From Neorhizobium populisoli (GTDB lineage: Bacteria > Pseudomonadota > Alphaproteobacteria > Rhizobiales > Rhizobiaceae): 64,000 nt of DNA. Below the pieces are notes generated by a model. The model did no database searches and was not told the DNA's origin. It saw only the letters and a program-made list of their open reading frames with translations. Location of the stretch: NCBI RefSeq assembly GCF_019430945.1, contig NZ_JAHYCB010000002.1, forward strand, positions 62,001-126,000. The letters are read 5' to 3'. Positions 33,103 to 42,572 of this stretch are shown here, piece by piece (positions within the stretch are counted from its first letter, which is position 1; each line of letters opens with the position of its first letter). Made by a program: the position numbers and the translations under genes.

Positions 33103-34575
33103 ATGTCGCTCGCATCCGCATTGTCCACGGCTCAGTCGATCTTCACCAACTCCGGCACGCAGTCCGGCGTGGTTTCAAAGAACATCGCCAATGCCCAGAA
33201 CCCGGATTACCATCGCCGTTCCGCGATGGTAATCACCGGCGGCAACGGAGCGAGGATTGATGATATTGTCCGCGCTCAAAATTCTCCGCTGCTTCGTCAG
33301 GCGGTCGAAAGCACGGGTATCGCCAGCGGCCAGCGTACGTTGCTGGACGGACTGACCGAAATCAAGAACCTAATGGGGGGGAACGACAATGAGCTCTCCC
33401 CCGCCAATCTGATCGCAAAGTTCCGTGAAGGTCTCGATACCTTCGCGTCGAAGGCGAATGAAACGGCAACCGGCGCTGCGGTCATTTCGGGCGCGCAGGA
33501 TCTGGCTTACGCCCTCAACACGTCCGCCAACAAGCTTCAGGCGATCCGCAAGGATGCCGATGATCAGATCAAACAGAATGTTTCCGACCTGAATTCGCTC
33601 CTCGCCAAGTTCGAGGGGGTGAACAACCAGGTCAAGAACGCCACCGCGGCAGGCACCGATCCCAATGATGCGCTGGATCAGCGCGAGGCGCTTGTAAAGC
33701 AGATCTCCGAAATCGTCGGCGTGACCTCTTATGTCCGCGGCGACAACGACATGGTGCTCTACACGACGAGCGGTGTAACGCTGTTCGAAGCCATTCCGCG
33801 TAAGGTCACGTTCCAATCGACCGCCGCATTCGATGCCTCGACCGTCGGTAACGGCGTCTATATCGACGGTGTCCCCGTGAAGGCTGGCGACGGCCCGAAT
33901 ACCACGGCAAAGGGTTCCATCCAGGCTTACCTCCAGCTGCGCGACGACGTCGCGCCGGTGTTCCAAAGCCAGCTGGACGAGATCGCTCGCGGCCTGATCA
34001 CCGCATTCCAGGAAACCGGCCCGACCGGCGCGCTGACCCCGAAGACGGGTCTGTTTTCCTACAAGGACCCTTCGGGCACCGTGCTGACGAACATTCCGGC
34101 TGCCGGAACCATCGTTCCTGGCATCGCGTCGCGCATCTTCGTCAATCCGGTGGTTATTCCACCGGCCGGCACGCCCGACAAGCTGCGGGACGGCGGCATC
34201 AATGGCACGACCTACGTCGTCAACACGGGCGGCGGCAGCAGCTACGGCGACCTGCTCGACAAATATAACGAGAACCTCACCAATCCGATGACCTTCTCGG
34301 CTGCGACCGAGATCGCCGACGCACCGGACCTGATGTCCTTCACGTCGGACTCCATGGGTTGGTTGGAACAGCTGCGCAGCACCGCGACCGCAAGCGACGA
34401 TACGAAGACGGCGCTGCTGACGCGCACGCTCGAAGCCTATTCCAGCACAACTGGCGTCAGCCTCGATGAAGAACTGTCGCTGCTCCTTGATATTGAACAA
34501 TCCTATAAGGCCGGCGCCAAGCTGATGTCGACGATTGACGATATGATGAAAGCCCTCTTGGATATTGCGAGCTGA
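33103..34575 (+). CDS. flgK: Hook-filament junction protein FlgK (HAP1)
   Basis: FlgK joins hook and filament. The N terminus has SLASALSTAQSIFTNSGTQS and KNIANAQNPDYHRRSAMV. The C terminus has SLDEELSLLLDIEQSYKAGA and KLMSTIDDMMKALLDIAS, typical of FlgK. Length 490 is normal. flgL starts two bases after its stop. The FlgN-like protein at 41468 is a possible export chaperone for it. Confidence 0.95.
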   Translation: MSLASALSTAQSIFTNSGTQSGVVSKNIANAQNPDYHRRSAMVITGGNGARIDDIVRAQNSPLLRQAVESTGIASGQRTLLDGLTEIKNLMGGNDNELSPANLIAKFREGLDTFASKANETATGAAVISGAQDLAYALNTSANKLQAIRKDADDQIKQNVSDLNSLLAKFEGVNNQVKNATAAGTDPNDALDQREALVKQISEIVGVTSYVRGDNDMVLYTTSGVTLFEAIPRKVTFQSTAAFDASTVGNGVYIDGVPVKAGDGPNTTAKGSIQAYLQLRDDVAPVFQSQLDEIARGLITAFQETGPTGALTPKTGLFSYKDPSGTVLTNIPAAGTIVPGIASRIFVNPVVIPPAGTPDKLRDGGINGTTYVVNTGGGSSYGDLLDKYNENLTNPMTFSAATEIADAPDLMSFTSDSMGWLEQLRSTATASDDTKTALLTRTLEAYSSTTGVSLDEELSLLLDIEQSYKAGAKLMSTIDDMMKALLDIAS

Positions 34576-34577
34576 TC

Positions 34578-35684
34578 ATGAAGACCTCTTTCATTTCCAC
34601 ATTGTCGGTACAAACCACGATGCGAAATTCGATCGCAGGCGTGCAGCGCGAGATGGTGAAGGCCAACCAGGAGGCCGTCACTCAAAAGCACGCCGATCTC
34701 GGCGTGACGCTCGGCGCAAGTACTGCCCGTGCGCTCGATCTGTCCCGCGATATCACGCGCATCGAGTCCCTGCACAGCACCGCCGCTCTCGCCACCCAGC
34801 GACTTGATAGCGCTGAACTGGCGATGGATAACATGAACAAGGTCGGCCTGGACATCCAGAGCGCGATGTTGACACTTGGTACATCCTCGGACGCAACCAA
34901 TCTTGCGACGGCGCGTTCGGCAATGAAGGACGCTCTGGAATCCTTCACACAGTTTGCCAACACCTCGGTACAGGGCGAGTACATTTTCGCCGGCATCAAT
35001 TCTGACGTGAAGCCGCTGCAGGATTATTTTGCGCCGGGCTCGCCTGCGAAAGCTGCCTTCGATACCGAACTCAATTATTACGTAGTGACCGTCAAGGGTT
35101 ACGCCAGCAAAGATCAGATGACCGCTGGCGATATGGGCCAGTTCCTTGATGATCTTGAGAAGAAATTCAACGGAACCACTCCGTTGACTGCTCCTCCTCA
35201 CCCGGCGGCGATGGCCGGCAAAGATCTCTGGACCAGCTATTTCTCCAGCGCCAGCGACGAGAACATGAAGTCGCGCATCGGCCCGACTGAAGTGATCGAC
35301 AGCTCGACGAATTCGAACAGCCAGGGAATGCGCAACTTTGCCTTCGCTTCGATCGTTTCCTATGAGCTGCTGCAGCCGACTGCCAAGCAGGAAGCACGCG
35401 ATATCGTAGCGGAGCGCACCCGGACTGCCATCAGCAAGGCGATGAACGGTGTAGACAGTATTAACCAACAGCGGACTAATGTTGGTATCGCTTCCGAACG
35501 TGTCTCCAAGGCTGAGGAAAGGTTGGAGGCGCAAAAGGATATTCTGACGAAGAGTCTCGGCAGCATGGAGAACGTCGACCCCGAAGAGGCGGCGACCCGG
35601 CTGAACACGATGAAGACGCTTCTCGAGACCGCATACACCGTAACGGCAAAGATACAGCAGTTGAGCCTAGCCAACTACCTTTGA
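34578..35684 (+). CDS. flgL: Hook-filament junction protein FlgL (HAP3)
   Basis: FlgL is the second junction protein, related to flagellin. It has a flagellin-like N terminus (MKTSFISTLSVQTTMRNSIA) and ARSAMKDALESFTQFANTSV followed by QGEYIFAGINSDVKPL, a typical FlgL segment. The C-terminal helix contains EEAATRLNTMKTLLETAYTV and ends LSLANYL. Length 368 is near normal. It is two bases from flgK and 34 bases before flaF. Confidence 0.93.
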   Translation: MKTSFISTLSVQTTMRNSIAGVQREMVKANQEAVTQKHADLGVTLGASTARALDLSRDITRIESLHSTAALATQRLDSAELAMDNMNKVGLDIQSAMLTLGTSSDATNLATARSAMKDALESFTQFANTSVQGEYIFAGINSDVKPLQDYFAPGSPAKAAFDTELNYYVVTVKGYASKDQMTAGDMGQFLDDLEKKFNGTTPLTAPPHPAAMAGKDLWTSYFSSASDENMKSRIGPTEVIDSSTNSNSQGMRNFAFASIVSYELLQPTAKQEARDIVAERTRTAISKAMNGVDSINQQRTNVGIASERVSKAEERLEAQKDILTKSLGSMENVDPEEAATRLNTMKTLLETAYTVTAKIQQLSLANYL

Positions 35685-35718
35685 TGATTAAAGGTAGGCT
35701 CGTGAAGAGGATACATGA

Positions 35719-36066
35719 ATGTACCAATTTTCATATGCCGAGATCATGGAAGATGGCGTCGCAAACGCCAAGGATCGTGAACGGCAGGCCCTTGATCGCT
35801 CGATAGAGCTTCTTGGCGTCGCTCGCGACGAGGGCACTTATACCCGAACTACGGTTGAAGCTCTGTTTTATACACGGCGCGTCTGGATTCGCTTCGTCGA
35901 AGACTTGCGTCAACCGGACAACGAGTTGGCTGGTGAACTGCGTGCGGACCTGATTTCGATCGCTATCTGGATTTTGAAGGAATGCGAGAAGATCAGAAAA
36001 CGTGAATCGAACAATTTCCAGGGCATTATCGACGTGACCACCATCATCAGGGATGGACTTAAATGA
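35719..36066 (+). CDS. flaF: Flagellar biosynthesis regulator FlaF
   Basis: FlaF is an alphaproteobacterial protein needed for flagellin synthesis or secretion, and acts against FlbT. The 115-residue protein matches the family: [20 protein letters not shown], AFxxSI-like [35 protein letters not shown] and [20 protein letters not shown]. The stop overlaps the flbT start (ATGA), so the antagonistic pair is made together. The conserved flagellin leaders at 18885-22060 are possible targets of this pair. Confidence 0.94.
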   Translation: MYQFSYAEIMEDGVANAKDRERQALDRSIELLGVARDEGTYTRTTVEALFYTRRVWIRFVEDLRQPDNELAGELRADLISIAIWILKECEKIRKRESNNFQGIIDVTTIIRDGLK

Positions 36067-36512
36067 AAAGTACGCTTCGCATCTCTCTGAAATCCGGCGA
36101 GCGGATCTTCATCAACGGCGCGGTGTTGCGCGTTGATCGCAAGGTTGCGCTGGAATTCCTCAACGACGTCACGTTCCTTCTGGAAAACCACGTTCTCCAG
36201 CCGGAAGATGCGACGACGCCGCTTCGGCAGCTCTACTTCATCGCCCAGATGATGCTCATCAATCCGGAAGGCAAGGATCAGTCGATGGCACTGTTCCGCA
36301 AGTCGGTGGCCATGCTGCTGAGCTGCTTCCACGACGACGATATCCTGGCCGAACTCAAGCGTGTCGATGGAATGGTGGCTTCGGGTCGCGCCTTCGACGC
36401 CCTGAAGGCGATCCGCGCGCTCTACCCGGCCGAAGACCGCATCCTCAACAATCAGGAAATCGCGCCGGCGACCGTCGAGCGCATCCGCAAGGAGATTGCA
36501 CCGTGGCGGTAG
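36063..36512 (+). CDS. flbT: Flagellin mRNA regulator FlbT
   Basis: In Caulobacter FlbT binds the 5' leader of flagellin mRNA and blocks its translation until the hook is built. The 149-residue protein begins [20 protein letters not shown]. It continues with [40 protein letters not shown] and [20 protein letters not shown], all family-typical. The C terminus includes [18 protein letters not shown]. It overlaps flaF by four and flgD by ten bases. Target RNA in this organism is inferred from the leaders described at 18893-22060. Confidence 0.95.
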   Translation: MKSTLRISLKSGERIFINGAVLRVDRKVALEFLNDVTFLLENHVLQPEDATTPLRQLYFIAQMMLINPEGKDQSMALFRKSVAMLLSCFHDDDILAELKRVDGMVASGRAFDALKAIRALYPAEDRILNNQEIAPATVERIRKEIAPWR

Positions 36513-36976
36513 ACGCAATCAACAACAACAATCCCTATGCGTCCGCCAACGGCAAGGCCGCCTCGGCGGATGCCACTTCGTCGACGCTCAACTACAACAA
36601 CTTCCTGCAGTTGCTCATCGCCCAGATGAAGTATCAGGATCCGACGGATCCGATGGATGCCAGCGAGCAGATTGGCCAGCTGGCGACCTTCTCGCAGGTC
36701 GAACAGTCGGTGAAGATGAACTCGAACCTGTCGTCGCTCATCCAGGCGCAGTCGTTCTCGCAGGCTTCCGACATGATCGGCAAGTACATCACCAGCGCCG
36801 ACGACAAGGTCACGGGCCTCGTCAAACAGGTGGAAGTCTATTCCGACGGTGTTGTCGCCATCACTGAAAAAGGCGATAAGGTTCTGGTTCAGCCGGGAAT
36901 CATTCTCTCGAATCAGGCGCCTTCCAGCACGCCTCCGAAAGACGATACCAGCGGCGGGGACGATTCCTCGGCATGA
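36503..36976 (+). CDS. flgD: Hook cap/scaffold protein FlgD
   Basis: FlgD caps the growing hook. The start is GTG 36503 behind AAGGAG (36489-36494). The conserved N-terminal core is [40 protein letters not shown] and [20 protein letters not shown]. At 157 residues it is a short FlgD that lacks most of the Tudor/Fn3 hook-capping domain, as is usual in rhizobia. The Ser/Pro/Asp tail is likely disordered. fliQ follows after 34 bases. Confidence 0.93.
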   Translation: MAVDAINNNNPYASANGKAASADATSSTLNYNNFLQLLIAQMKYQDPTDPMDASEQIGQLATFSQVEQSVKMNSNLSSLIQAQSFSQASDMIGKYITSADDKVTGLVKQVEVYSDGVVAITEKGDKVLVQPGIILSNQAPSSTPPKDDTSGGDDSSA

Positions 36977-37010
36977 TGCCGAAATACCATTGAAAGAAGG
37001 AGCCGGCGCA

Positions 37011-37277
37011 ATGAATGAAGCCGATGCCCTCGACCTTATGCAGGCGGCGATCTGGACCATCCTGGTCGCCTCTGGTCCCGCGGTCATGGTGGCCATGGCC
37101 GTCGGCGTCATTATCGCCTTCATCCAGGCACTGACGCAGATCCAGGAAATGACCCTGACCTTCGTGCCGAAAATCGTGTGCATCATGATCACGATCGGCA
37201 TTACGGCGCCGTTTATCGGCGGCCAGATCAATCTTTTCGCCAATCTGGTCTTTTCGCGGGTGCAATCAGGTTTCTAG
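37011..37277 (+). CDS. fliQ: Flagellar export gate protein FliQ
   Basis: FliQ is a small two-helix membrane subunit of the export gate. I start at ATG 37011 (MNEADALDLMQAAIWTILVA) after AAGGAG, giving 88 residues, the normal size; the longer frame upstream runs through flgD. The helix pair is MVAMAVGVIIAFIQALTQIQ and FVPKIVCIMITIGITAPFIG. The 136 bases before flhA hold no gene. Confidence 0.95.
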   Translation: MNEADALDLMQAAIWTILVASGPAVMVAMAVGVIIAFIQALTQIQEMTLTFVPKIVCIMITIGITAPFIGGQINLFANLVFSRVQSGF

Positions 37278-37413
37278 CCGCCAGGCTTGGAACTGATTGT
37301 CGCCCGCTTCGCTTTTTCGCCTTCCCCACCTTCGCGCAAGCTTCGCCCTTTAGTCAGGGTGTTGAACTGGCAGGAAAACCTCTTGCCCCATCTCATGAAG
37401 AGACGGAAAAGCT

Positions 37414-39501
37414 ATGGCGCAACCACCTTCAATATCTGTCCCGAAGGCCAGTCCGCAGGGCCGCGATGTCGGCTTCGCCCTTGGCATCGTTGCAATCCTC
37501 TGTATCCTGTTCCTGCCGATCCCACCGTTCCTGATCGATATCGGTCTGGCGATTTCCATCGCCTTGTCGGTCTTGATCCTGATGGTCGCATTGTGGATTC
37601 AGCGGCCGCTCGATTTCTCGTCCTTCCCGACGGTTCTCCTCATTGTCACGATGGTGCGATTGTCGCTCAACATCGCGACAACGCGTGTGATTCTGTCTCA
37701 CGGCAACGAGGGTCACGGCGCAGCCGGTAACGTCATTCAGGGCTTTGCCGGCCTTGTGATGTCCGGCGACTTCGTGATCGGTGTGATCGTCTTCATGATC
37801 CTGATCACGGTCAACTTCATCGTCATCACCAAGGGTGCGACGCGTATCGCGGAAGTCGGCGCGCGCTTCACCCTCGATGCCATCCCCGGCAAGCAGATGT
37901 CGATCGACGCCGATCTGTCCGCCGGCATCATCGACGAGAAGGAAGCGCAACGCCGCCGTTCCGAACTCGAAGAGGAAAGCTCCTTCTTCGGTGCGATGGA
38001 CGGTGCGTCCAAGTTCGTCCGCGGCGACGCGATCGCCGGCCTGATCATCACCGCCATCAACGTCTTCGGCGGCATCATCATCGGTTATTTCCGCCACGGC
38101 ATGCCGATCGGCGAAGCGGCCGACGTCTTCGTCAAGCTGTCAGTCGGTGACGGTATCGTTTCGCAGATTCCGGCTCTTATCGTTTCGCTCGCAGCCGGCT
38201 TGCTTGTCACCCGCGGCGGTACGTCCGGTTCGACCGACAAGGCCGTTCTCGATCAGCTTGGTGGTTACCCGCGCGCACTCTGGACGTCCGCCGGCCTGAT
38301 GGGCCTGCTTTCGATCATCCCGGGCCTGCCTTTCCTGCCGTTCATGACGCTCGCTGGCCTGCTGGGTTTCGGTGCCTGGGCCATTCCGCGCCGGATTGAG
38401 GCAGAGAACAAAATCCGTCGCGAAGACGAGGAAAAGAAGGTCGTCCAGACCAAGGAAGCCGAGAAGGATTCGGTCAAGTCGGTCCTCAAGACCTCCGAAA
38501 TCGAACTGGCACTCGGCAAGCAGGTCTCGACCCGTCTGCTCGGCCAGCATCAGGAACTCGCCTTCCGCGTCGGCAAGATGCGCAAGAAGTTCGCGACGCA
38601 GTACGGTTTCGTCGTGCCGGAAATCAAGGTTTCCGACGACATCTCCATTCCGGAAAAGTCCTACGGCATCCGCATCCACGGCACGACGATTGCGTCGAAT
38701 ACGCTGCGTGTGGGCGACGTTCTCGTCGTCACCGGCTCTGGCCGCAAGCCGAGCATTCCCGGCGACGAAATTCGCGAACCCGCGTTCGGCATGCCGGCCG
38801 TCTCGATCCTCGAAACCTTCGCCGAAGACCTCAAGCGCGAAGGCTTCCACCCGATCGACAACGTCTCGGTCGTGCTGACGCACCTGTCGGAAGTCATCCG
38901 CAACAACCTGCCGCAGCTTCTTTCCTATAAGGACGTCAAGATCCTAATCGAGCGCCTCGATCCGGAATACAAGAAGCTGGCGGACGAAATCTGCTCGTCG
39001 CACATGTCCTATTCGGGCCTGCAGGCGGTGCTGAAATTGCTTCTGGCGGAGCGCGTCTCGATCCGCAACCTGCACCTTATCCTGGAAGCGGTCGCAGAAC
39101 TCGCCCCGCATGTCCGCAAGACCGAACAGATCGTCGAACACGTCCGTGTCCGCATGTCGCAGCAGCTCTGCGGCGACTTGGCCGACAACGGTGTGTTGCG
39201 CGTTCTTCGCCTTGGCAACAAGTGGGACATGCTGTTCCACCAGGCTCTCAAGCGCGACAACAAGGGCGAAGTCATCGAATTCGACATCGACCCGCGCACG
39301 CTGGAAGAATTCAGCGAACAGGCGACCAAGGTTATTCGCGAATTCATGGACCGCGGCCTGCCGTTCGTGCTGGTCACCTCGCCGGAAACGCGCTCCTATG
39401 TCCGAATGATCATCGAGCGTCTGTTTGCGACGCTGCCGGTTCTCTCGCATGTGGAACTGGCAAAGGGGCTCGAGATCAAGATTCTCGGCGCGATTTCGTA
39501 A
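37414..39501 (+). CDS. flhA: Flagellar export apparatus protein FlhA
   Basis: FlhA is the large nonameric export gate protein. The N-terminal half has about eight membrane helices and the FHIPEP-type cytoplasmic loop. [20 protein letters not shown] then [20 protein letters not shown] is the family signature near residues 150-190. The C-terminal cytoplasmic domain (about 345-695) docks chaperone-substrate complexes and includes [20 protein letters not shown] and EIKILGAIS at the end. Length 695 is normal. An imperfect hairpin separates it from fliR. Confidence 0.98.
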   Translation: MAQPPSISVPKASPQGRDVGFALGIVAILCILFLPIPPFLIDIGLAISIALSVLILMVALWIQRPLDFSSFPTVLLIVTMVRLSLNIATTRVILSHGNEGHGAAGNVIQGFAGLVMSGDFVIGVIVFMILITVNFIVITKGATRIAEVGARFTLDAIPGKQMSIDADLSAGIIDEKEAQRRRSELEEESSFFGAMDGASKFVRGDAIAGLIITAINVFGGIIIGYFRHGMPIGEAADVFVKLSVGDGIVSQIPALIVSLAAGLLVTRGGTSGSTDKAVLDQLGGYPRALWTSAGLMGLLSIIPGLPFLPFMTLAGLLGFGAWAIPRRIEAENKIRREDEEKKVVQTKEAEKDSVKSVLKTSEIELALGKQVSTRLLGQHQELAFRVGKMRKKFATQYGFVVPEIKVSDDISIPEKSYGIRIHGTTIASNTLRVGDVLVVTGSGRKPSIPGDEIREPAFGMPAVSILETFAEDLKREGFHPIDNVSVVLTHLSEVIRNNLPQLLSYKDVKILIERLDPEYKKLADEICSSHMSYSGLQAVLKLLLAERVSIRNLHLILEAVAELAPHVRKTEQIVEHVRVRMSQQLCGDLADNGVLRVLRLGNKWDMLFHQALKRDNKGEVIEFDIDPRTLEEFSEQATKVIREFMDRGLPFVLVTSPETRSYVRMIIERLFATLPVLSHVELAKGLEIKILGAIS

Positions 39502-39510
39502 GTGTGCATA

Positions 39511-39540
39511 TCGGGGTCGAGTGATTTCATTCGGCCCCGA
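39511..39540 (+). promoter_or_regulatory. Hairpin between flhA and fliR
   Basis: TCGGGGTCGA (39511-39520) pairs with TCGGCCCCGA (39531-39540) with one G-U pair and a ten-base loop. No T run follows, so it may be an mRNA processing or stability element rather than a terminator. Confidence 0.4.
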
Positions 39541-39575
39541 AGCAATCTATCCTGTCCGCAAAGGACGATTCTTTC

Positions 39576-40328
39576 ATGCTGACCGACCCGCAGGGGACCA
39601 TTCTCGCACTTTTCCTGGCGTTTTGCCGGATGGGCGGGTGCATTATGGTTATGCCGGGTTTCGGCAGCGCCCGCATCCCAATGCAGATCAGGCTCTTCAC
39701 CGCAGTGGCGGTATCGATGGCCATCCTGCCGGTGCTCTGGGATTCGATTTATCCGAAGGTTTCCGGGCCGGGTTCGGTCTATGTGGCGCTGATCTTTACG
39801 GAAAGCCTGATCGGTGTCGTCTACGGGCTGATCGCCCGGCTCTACACACTGAGCCTGCAGTTTGCCGGCACGGTTTTGACGATGTCGATCGGTTTTACGG
39901 CTCCAGGCGGCCATGACGTCATCGAAGACACCAACGACAACCAGATGATCAACCTCTTGACGCTGAGCGGTCTGCTGATGCTGTTCATGATGGATTTCCA
40001 TCACGTCGTCTTCAAGGCTCTGGTCGATTCCTACACAGCGACGCCGGTCGGCGGGATTATCGATTCTCAGAAGATGCTGATCACGCTGACCGACACGCTG
40101 CGTGCCTCGACCATGATCATGTTGCGGCTCGCGAGCCCGTTTCTGATCTATGGCCTGATGTTCAACGTCGCGGTTGGCCTGGTCAACAAGCTTGCGCCGC
40201 AGATACCGGTCTATTTCATCTCGACGCCGTTCCTGCTCGTCGGCGGGATTTTCCTTCTTTACCTCTCGATCGCCGCGCTTATCCGTCAGTATGTGGATGG
40301 GTTCATGCCGATCTTTACCTCGTTTTAG
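39576..40328 (+). CDS. fliR: Flagellar export gate protein FliR
   Basis: FliR forms the export gate core with FliP and FliQ. The 250-residue protein has six predicted membrane helices. Family segments are FCRMGGCIMVMPGFGSARIP, GLIARLYTLSLQFAGTVLTM, VFKALVDSYTATPVGG, and APQIPVYFISTPFLLVGGIF. The stop is nine bases before the FliJ-like gene, which is read from the same mRNA. Confidence 0.96.
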   Translation: MLTDPQGTILALFLAFCRMGGCIMVMPGFGSARIPMQIRLFTAVAVSMAILPVLWDSIYPKVSGPGSVYVALIFTESLIGVVYGLIARLYTLSLQFAGTVLTMSIGFTAPGGHDVIEDTNDNQMINLLTLSGLLMLFMMDFHHVVFKALVDSYTATPVGGIIDSQKMLITLTDTLRASTMIMLRLASPFLIYGLMFNVAVGLVNKLAPQIPVYFISTPFLLVGGIFLLYLSIAALIRQYVDGFMPIFTSF

Positions 40329-40337
40329 GAGCCGATC

Positions 40338-40739
40338 ATGGCAAGCCCAGTCAAGCGGTCCGACAAGCTGAAGCGCCTCGTGGCGGTGCAACGGCATATC
40401 GAGAGAATGTCGGAGAACGAGCTGGCGGCCACGACCCGCTACCGCGCCGAAGTCAACCAGTCGATGGAAGAGACGATCGTCGCGATCGGCTCCATGGATC
40501 CTGTCCACCGGCAGTTCGCGCAGCAATATGCCGAACGCTTCGGTCGCCTGACGACCAAGGAAAAGCAGCTCGCGGGCGTCCAGCAGATTCAGGAAATGAA
40601 GGTTCTCAAGGAACGCACAAAAGCCGACCGGCTGGAAGAGAACATGAAGGAAGCCCGCGATCACGAGGACCGTGAGGCTGCCGACAATTCCATCTACGAG
40701 CTGATCGAGATCACGCTCGCGTCGCAGATGATCAAATAA
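40338..40739 (+). CDS. FliJ-like coiled-coil protein (candidate)
   Basis: The 133-residue protein is almost entirely charged helix, with KRLVAVQRHIERMSENELAA, FGRLTTKEKQLAGVQQIQEM and KADRLEENMKEARDHEDREA. FliJ is a soluble 140-150-residue antiparallel coiled coil that sits inside the FliI ring and acts with FlhA. Size, composition and position after flhA-fliR all fit. Two long helices separated near residue 55 (SMDPVHRQ) are compatible with the FliJ hairpin. Coiled-coil proteins resemble each other by chance, so the call is tentative. Confidence 0.55.
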   Translation: MASPVKRSDKLKRLVAVQRHIERMSENELAATTRYRAEVNQSMEETIVAIGSMDPVHRQFAQQYAERFGRLTTKEKQLAGVQQIQEMKVLKERTKADRLEENMKEARDHEDREAADNSIYELIEITLASQMIK

Positions 40740-40920
40740 GCTTCATGCGCGGTTTGAAATGAACGCGCCAGCCTCCAGCAAGCTTCGAAAGTCATAGTCC
40801 TGCCATCGCACTGACCCACGGGCTCGAATCGAGCTTGGGATGGGTCATGTGCCATCTCAATCTGTTGCTGTGTGCCGCGCCTGTTCGCACGGGCATACGG
40901 CCGTCATGAAAGGATCTGAC

Positions 40921-41466
40921 GTGGCGATTTCACCTCCGAGCGATTTGGTCATGGATGTCGTCCGCGCTGCGGACCCCACGGCTGTCCAAGAGGCGCAGGC
41001 AAAGCTGAAGGCGCACAAGGCGGCGTTTGCCGCCACCAGCCTGGCAGAAAACGGCAAGGGCTTCGGTGCCGCGATGAACGTCATCGACATGCCCGCGACC
41101 CGCGCAGGCCTCGGCAATCCGGAGCCGGCCGGCAAAGCCGCCGAGATGCCGGACGAATATCGCAAGTTCGAGGCCTCCATTCTCTCGACCTTCGTCAACT
41201 CCATGATGCCGAAGGAATCTGAGGATGTTTACGGCAAGGGCTCTGCCGGTGAATTCTGGAAGAGCATGATGTCGGAGAAGATCGCTGACGAAATGTCCAA
41301 GAAGGGCGGCGTCGGCATTGCCGAGCAGATGTATTCGCAGGCCGTGCGCCGTGCCGAAAACAACGTCAATCCGACCACCAATGACGACGATCGCAGCCGT
41401 GCGGTGAGCATGATTACCGATTTCCAGCGCCAGGTGCTTGGCGTCGGCAAGAAGAATGAGGCCTGA
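40921..41466 (+). CDS. FlgJ-type rod-binding protein without muramidase domain (CheL-like)
   Basis: I start at GTG 40921 preceded by AAAGGA; an upstream ATG at 40906 would add five residues. The 181-residue protein has a disordered N-terminal half. The C-terminal rod-binding domain resembles that of FlgJ: YRKFEASILSTFVNSMMPKE, GSAGEFWKSMMSEKIADEMS and GGVGIAEQMYSQ. The glucosaminidase half of enterobacterial FlgJ is absent. Rhizobial and Caulobacter versions are often named for CheL. The separate lytic transglycosylase at 29932 probably provides the enzyme function. The 181 bases between it and the FliJ-like gene hold no clear gene. Confidence 0.82.
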   Translation: MAISPPSDLVMDVVRAADPTAVQEAQAKLKAHKAAFAATSLAENGKGFGAAMNVIDMPATRAGLGNPEPAGKAAEMPDEYRKFEASILSTFVNSMMPKESEDVYGKGSAGEFWKSMMSEKIADEMSKKGGVGIAEQMYSQAVRRAENNVNPTTNDDDRSRAVSMITDFQRQVLGVGKKNEA

Positions 41467-41467
41467 T

Positions 41468-41857
41468 ATGATTCAGACTGGGGTAGAGCATATGGAAGTT
41501 GTTTCGAACGATTATCGCATCAAGACCGTACTTGGCCGGCTGGAGATGATAATCGACAACGAAAATCAGCGGATCGGTCGCGATCCGGAATTCGACCTCA
41601 AGGTCTCGAACGCTCACAAGAGCCGCTGCCTCTATGAACTCACCATGCTGTTCCGCGGCACCGATCCGAAGGAACTGGCGCTCGGTTACATCGACCAGAT
41701 GCATGGCCTGAAGAACAAGCTGGCCCTGAACGCCCGCCGGGTCGAAGCACATCTGCATGCCGTCCGGGCCGTTGCCGACCTTCTGAAGAGCGCGGCTCGC
41801 GAAGCTGATGGCGACGGTACCTACACCCAGGAACAGTTCACCTACGGCGAAGCCTGA
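41468..41857 (+). CDS. FlgN-like flagellar export chaperone (candidate)
   Basis: Start ATG 41468 is preceded by GAGG at six bases. The protein of about 129 residues is helical (VLGRLEMIIDNENQRIGRDP, YELTMLFRGTDPKELALGYI, HLHAVRAVADLLKSAA). FlgN proteins are helical chaperones of about 140 residues for FlgK and FlgL, and rhizobial proteins of this type sit in this position. It is one base from the FlgJ-like gene and overlaps the next gene by one base. Identity as FlgN is inferred from size, helix pattern and place. Confidence 0.55.
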   Translation: MIQTGVEHMEVVSNDYRIKTVLGRLEMIIDNENQRIGRDPEFDLKVSNAHKSRCLYELTMLFRGTDPKELALGYIDQMHGLKNKLALNARRVEAHLHAVRAVADLLKSAAREADGDGTYTQEQFTYGEA

Positions 41858-42399
41858 TGATTAAGCTCCTTCTGACAGGTCTTTGGGTTTGCGTGATCAC
41901 GCTCGGGGCGGTTTATGCTTCCGTGCAGATCAACAAGCCTGCCCCACCGGTTGATCCGGCAACCAAGAAGAAGGAGATGGAGGAGCTGGTGCGTGGTGAA
42001 TCGATCACCATTCCGGTTATCTCCAATGGCGCTATCTCCGGATATTTCCTTGGCCGTGTATCGTTCATGATGGACAAGGAAAAGATCAAGGGCCTCAAGC
42101 TGCCGATGACGGAGCTGACGACCGATGAGCTCTTCACGCTGCTGATCGGCAACAAGATGGTCGATCTCAGCAAGCCGGGTGCGTTCGATCTCGAGAAATT
42201 CCGCTCGAACATCAAGGACAGCCTGAACAAGAAACTGGGCGACGGGCTCGTTGCCGAGGTTCTGGTCGAGCAGCTGGATTATCTTTCGAAGGAAGACATC
42301 CGCAACAACGCCTCGCGCGGCAATAAGAACCCCAATCCGGGACAGAAGATTGTCGAAGGCGTAAAAATTGAAGAAGCGCCGAAATCATCGGGCCATTGA
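41857..42399 (+). CDS. FliL-like membrane-anchored protein at the end of the flagellar cluster
   Basis: The 180-residue protein has one N-terminal membrane helix (about 2-22, IKLLLTGLWVCVITLGAVYA) and a periplasmic domain. The later part, TTDELFTLLIGNKMVDLSKP followed by FRSNIKDSLNKKLGDGLVAE and VLVEQLDYL, follows the order of the FliL C-terminal domain (LLSxKxxxDLSxPxG...LRxxIxxxLNxxLG...VxxVxFxxFVVQ). It is much diverged. fliL itself is at 7713. It starts at ATGA-type overlap with the FlgN-like gene and is followed by a terminator. A stator-associated role is a guess. Confidence 0.7.
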   Translation: MIKLLLTGLWVCVITLGAVYASVQINKPAPPVDPATKKKEMEELVRGESITIPVISNGAISGYFLGRVSFMMDKEKIKGLKLPMTELTTDELFTLLIGNKMVDLSKPGAFDLEKFRSNIKDSLNKKLGDGLVAEVLVEQLDYLSKEDIRNNASRGNKNPNPGQKIVEGVKIEEAPKSSGH

Positions 42400-42421
42400 T
42401 CCCAGCCTGACAGCGCCGATT

Positions 42422-42447
42422 GAAGCCCGCCCCGTGCGGGCCTTTTT
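42422..42447 (+). terminator. Terminator at the end of the flagellar cluster
   Basis: GCCCGC (42425-42430) pairs with GCGGGC (42436-42441), flanked by AA and CTTTTT. Confidence 0.8.
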
Positions 42448-42536
42448 CGTACCAGAACCGGGTTGAATCCCGGATAAGAACGGATCGCTCGAATTTTAGC
42501 GATTGGTTTAAAGCCGGTTTCAGAGCGCCCTGTTAG

Positions 42537-42557
42537 AGAAGATGAAATTCGTCTTCT
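42537..42557 (+). promoter_or_regulatory. Hairpin in the leader of the WecG/TagA-like gene
   Basis: AGAAGA (42537-42542) pairs with TCTTCT (42552-42557). The inner bases TGAA/TTCG extend the stem with a G-U pair, leaving a very small loop. It lies 15 bases before the start codon, just upstream of AGGTGGAG. It could be an operator or a translation-control hairpin. Confidence 0.4.
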
Positions 42558-42572
42558 AGGTGGAGCGCATCG

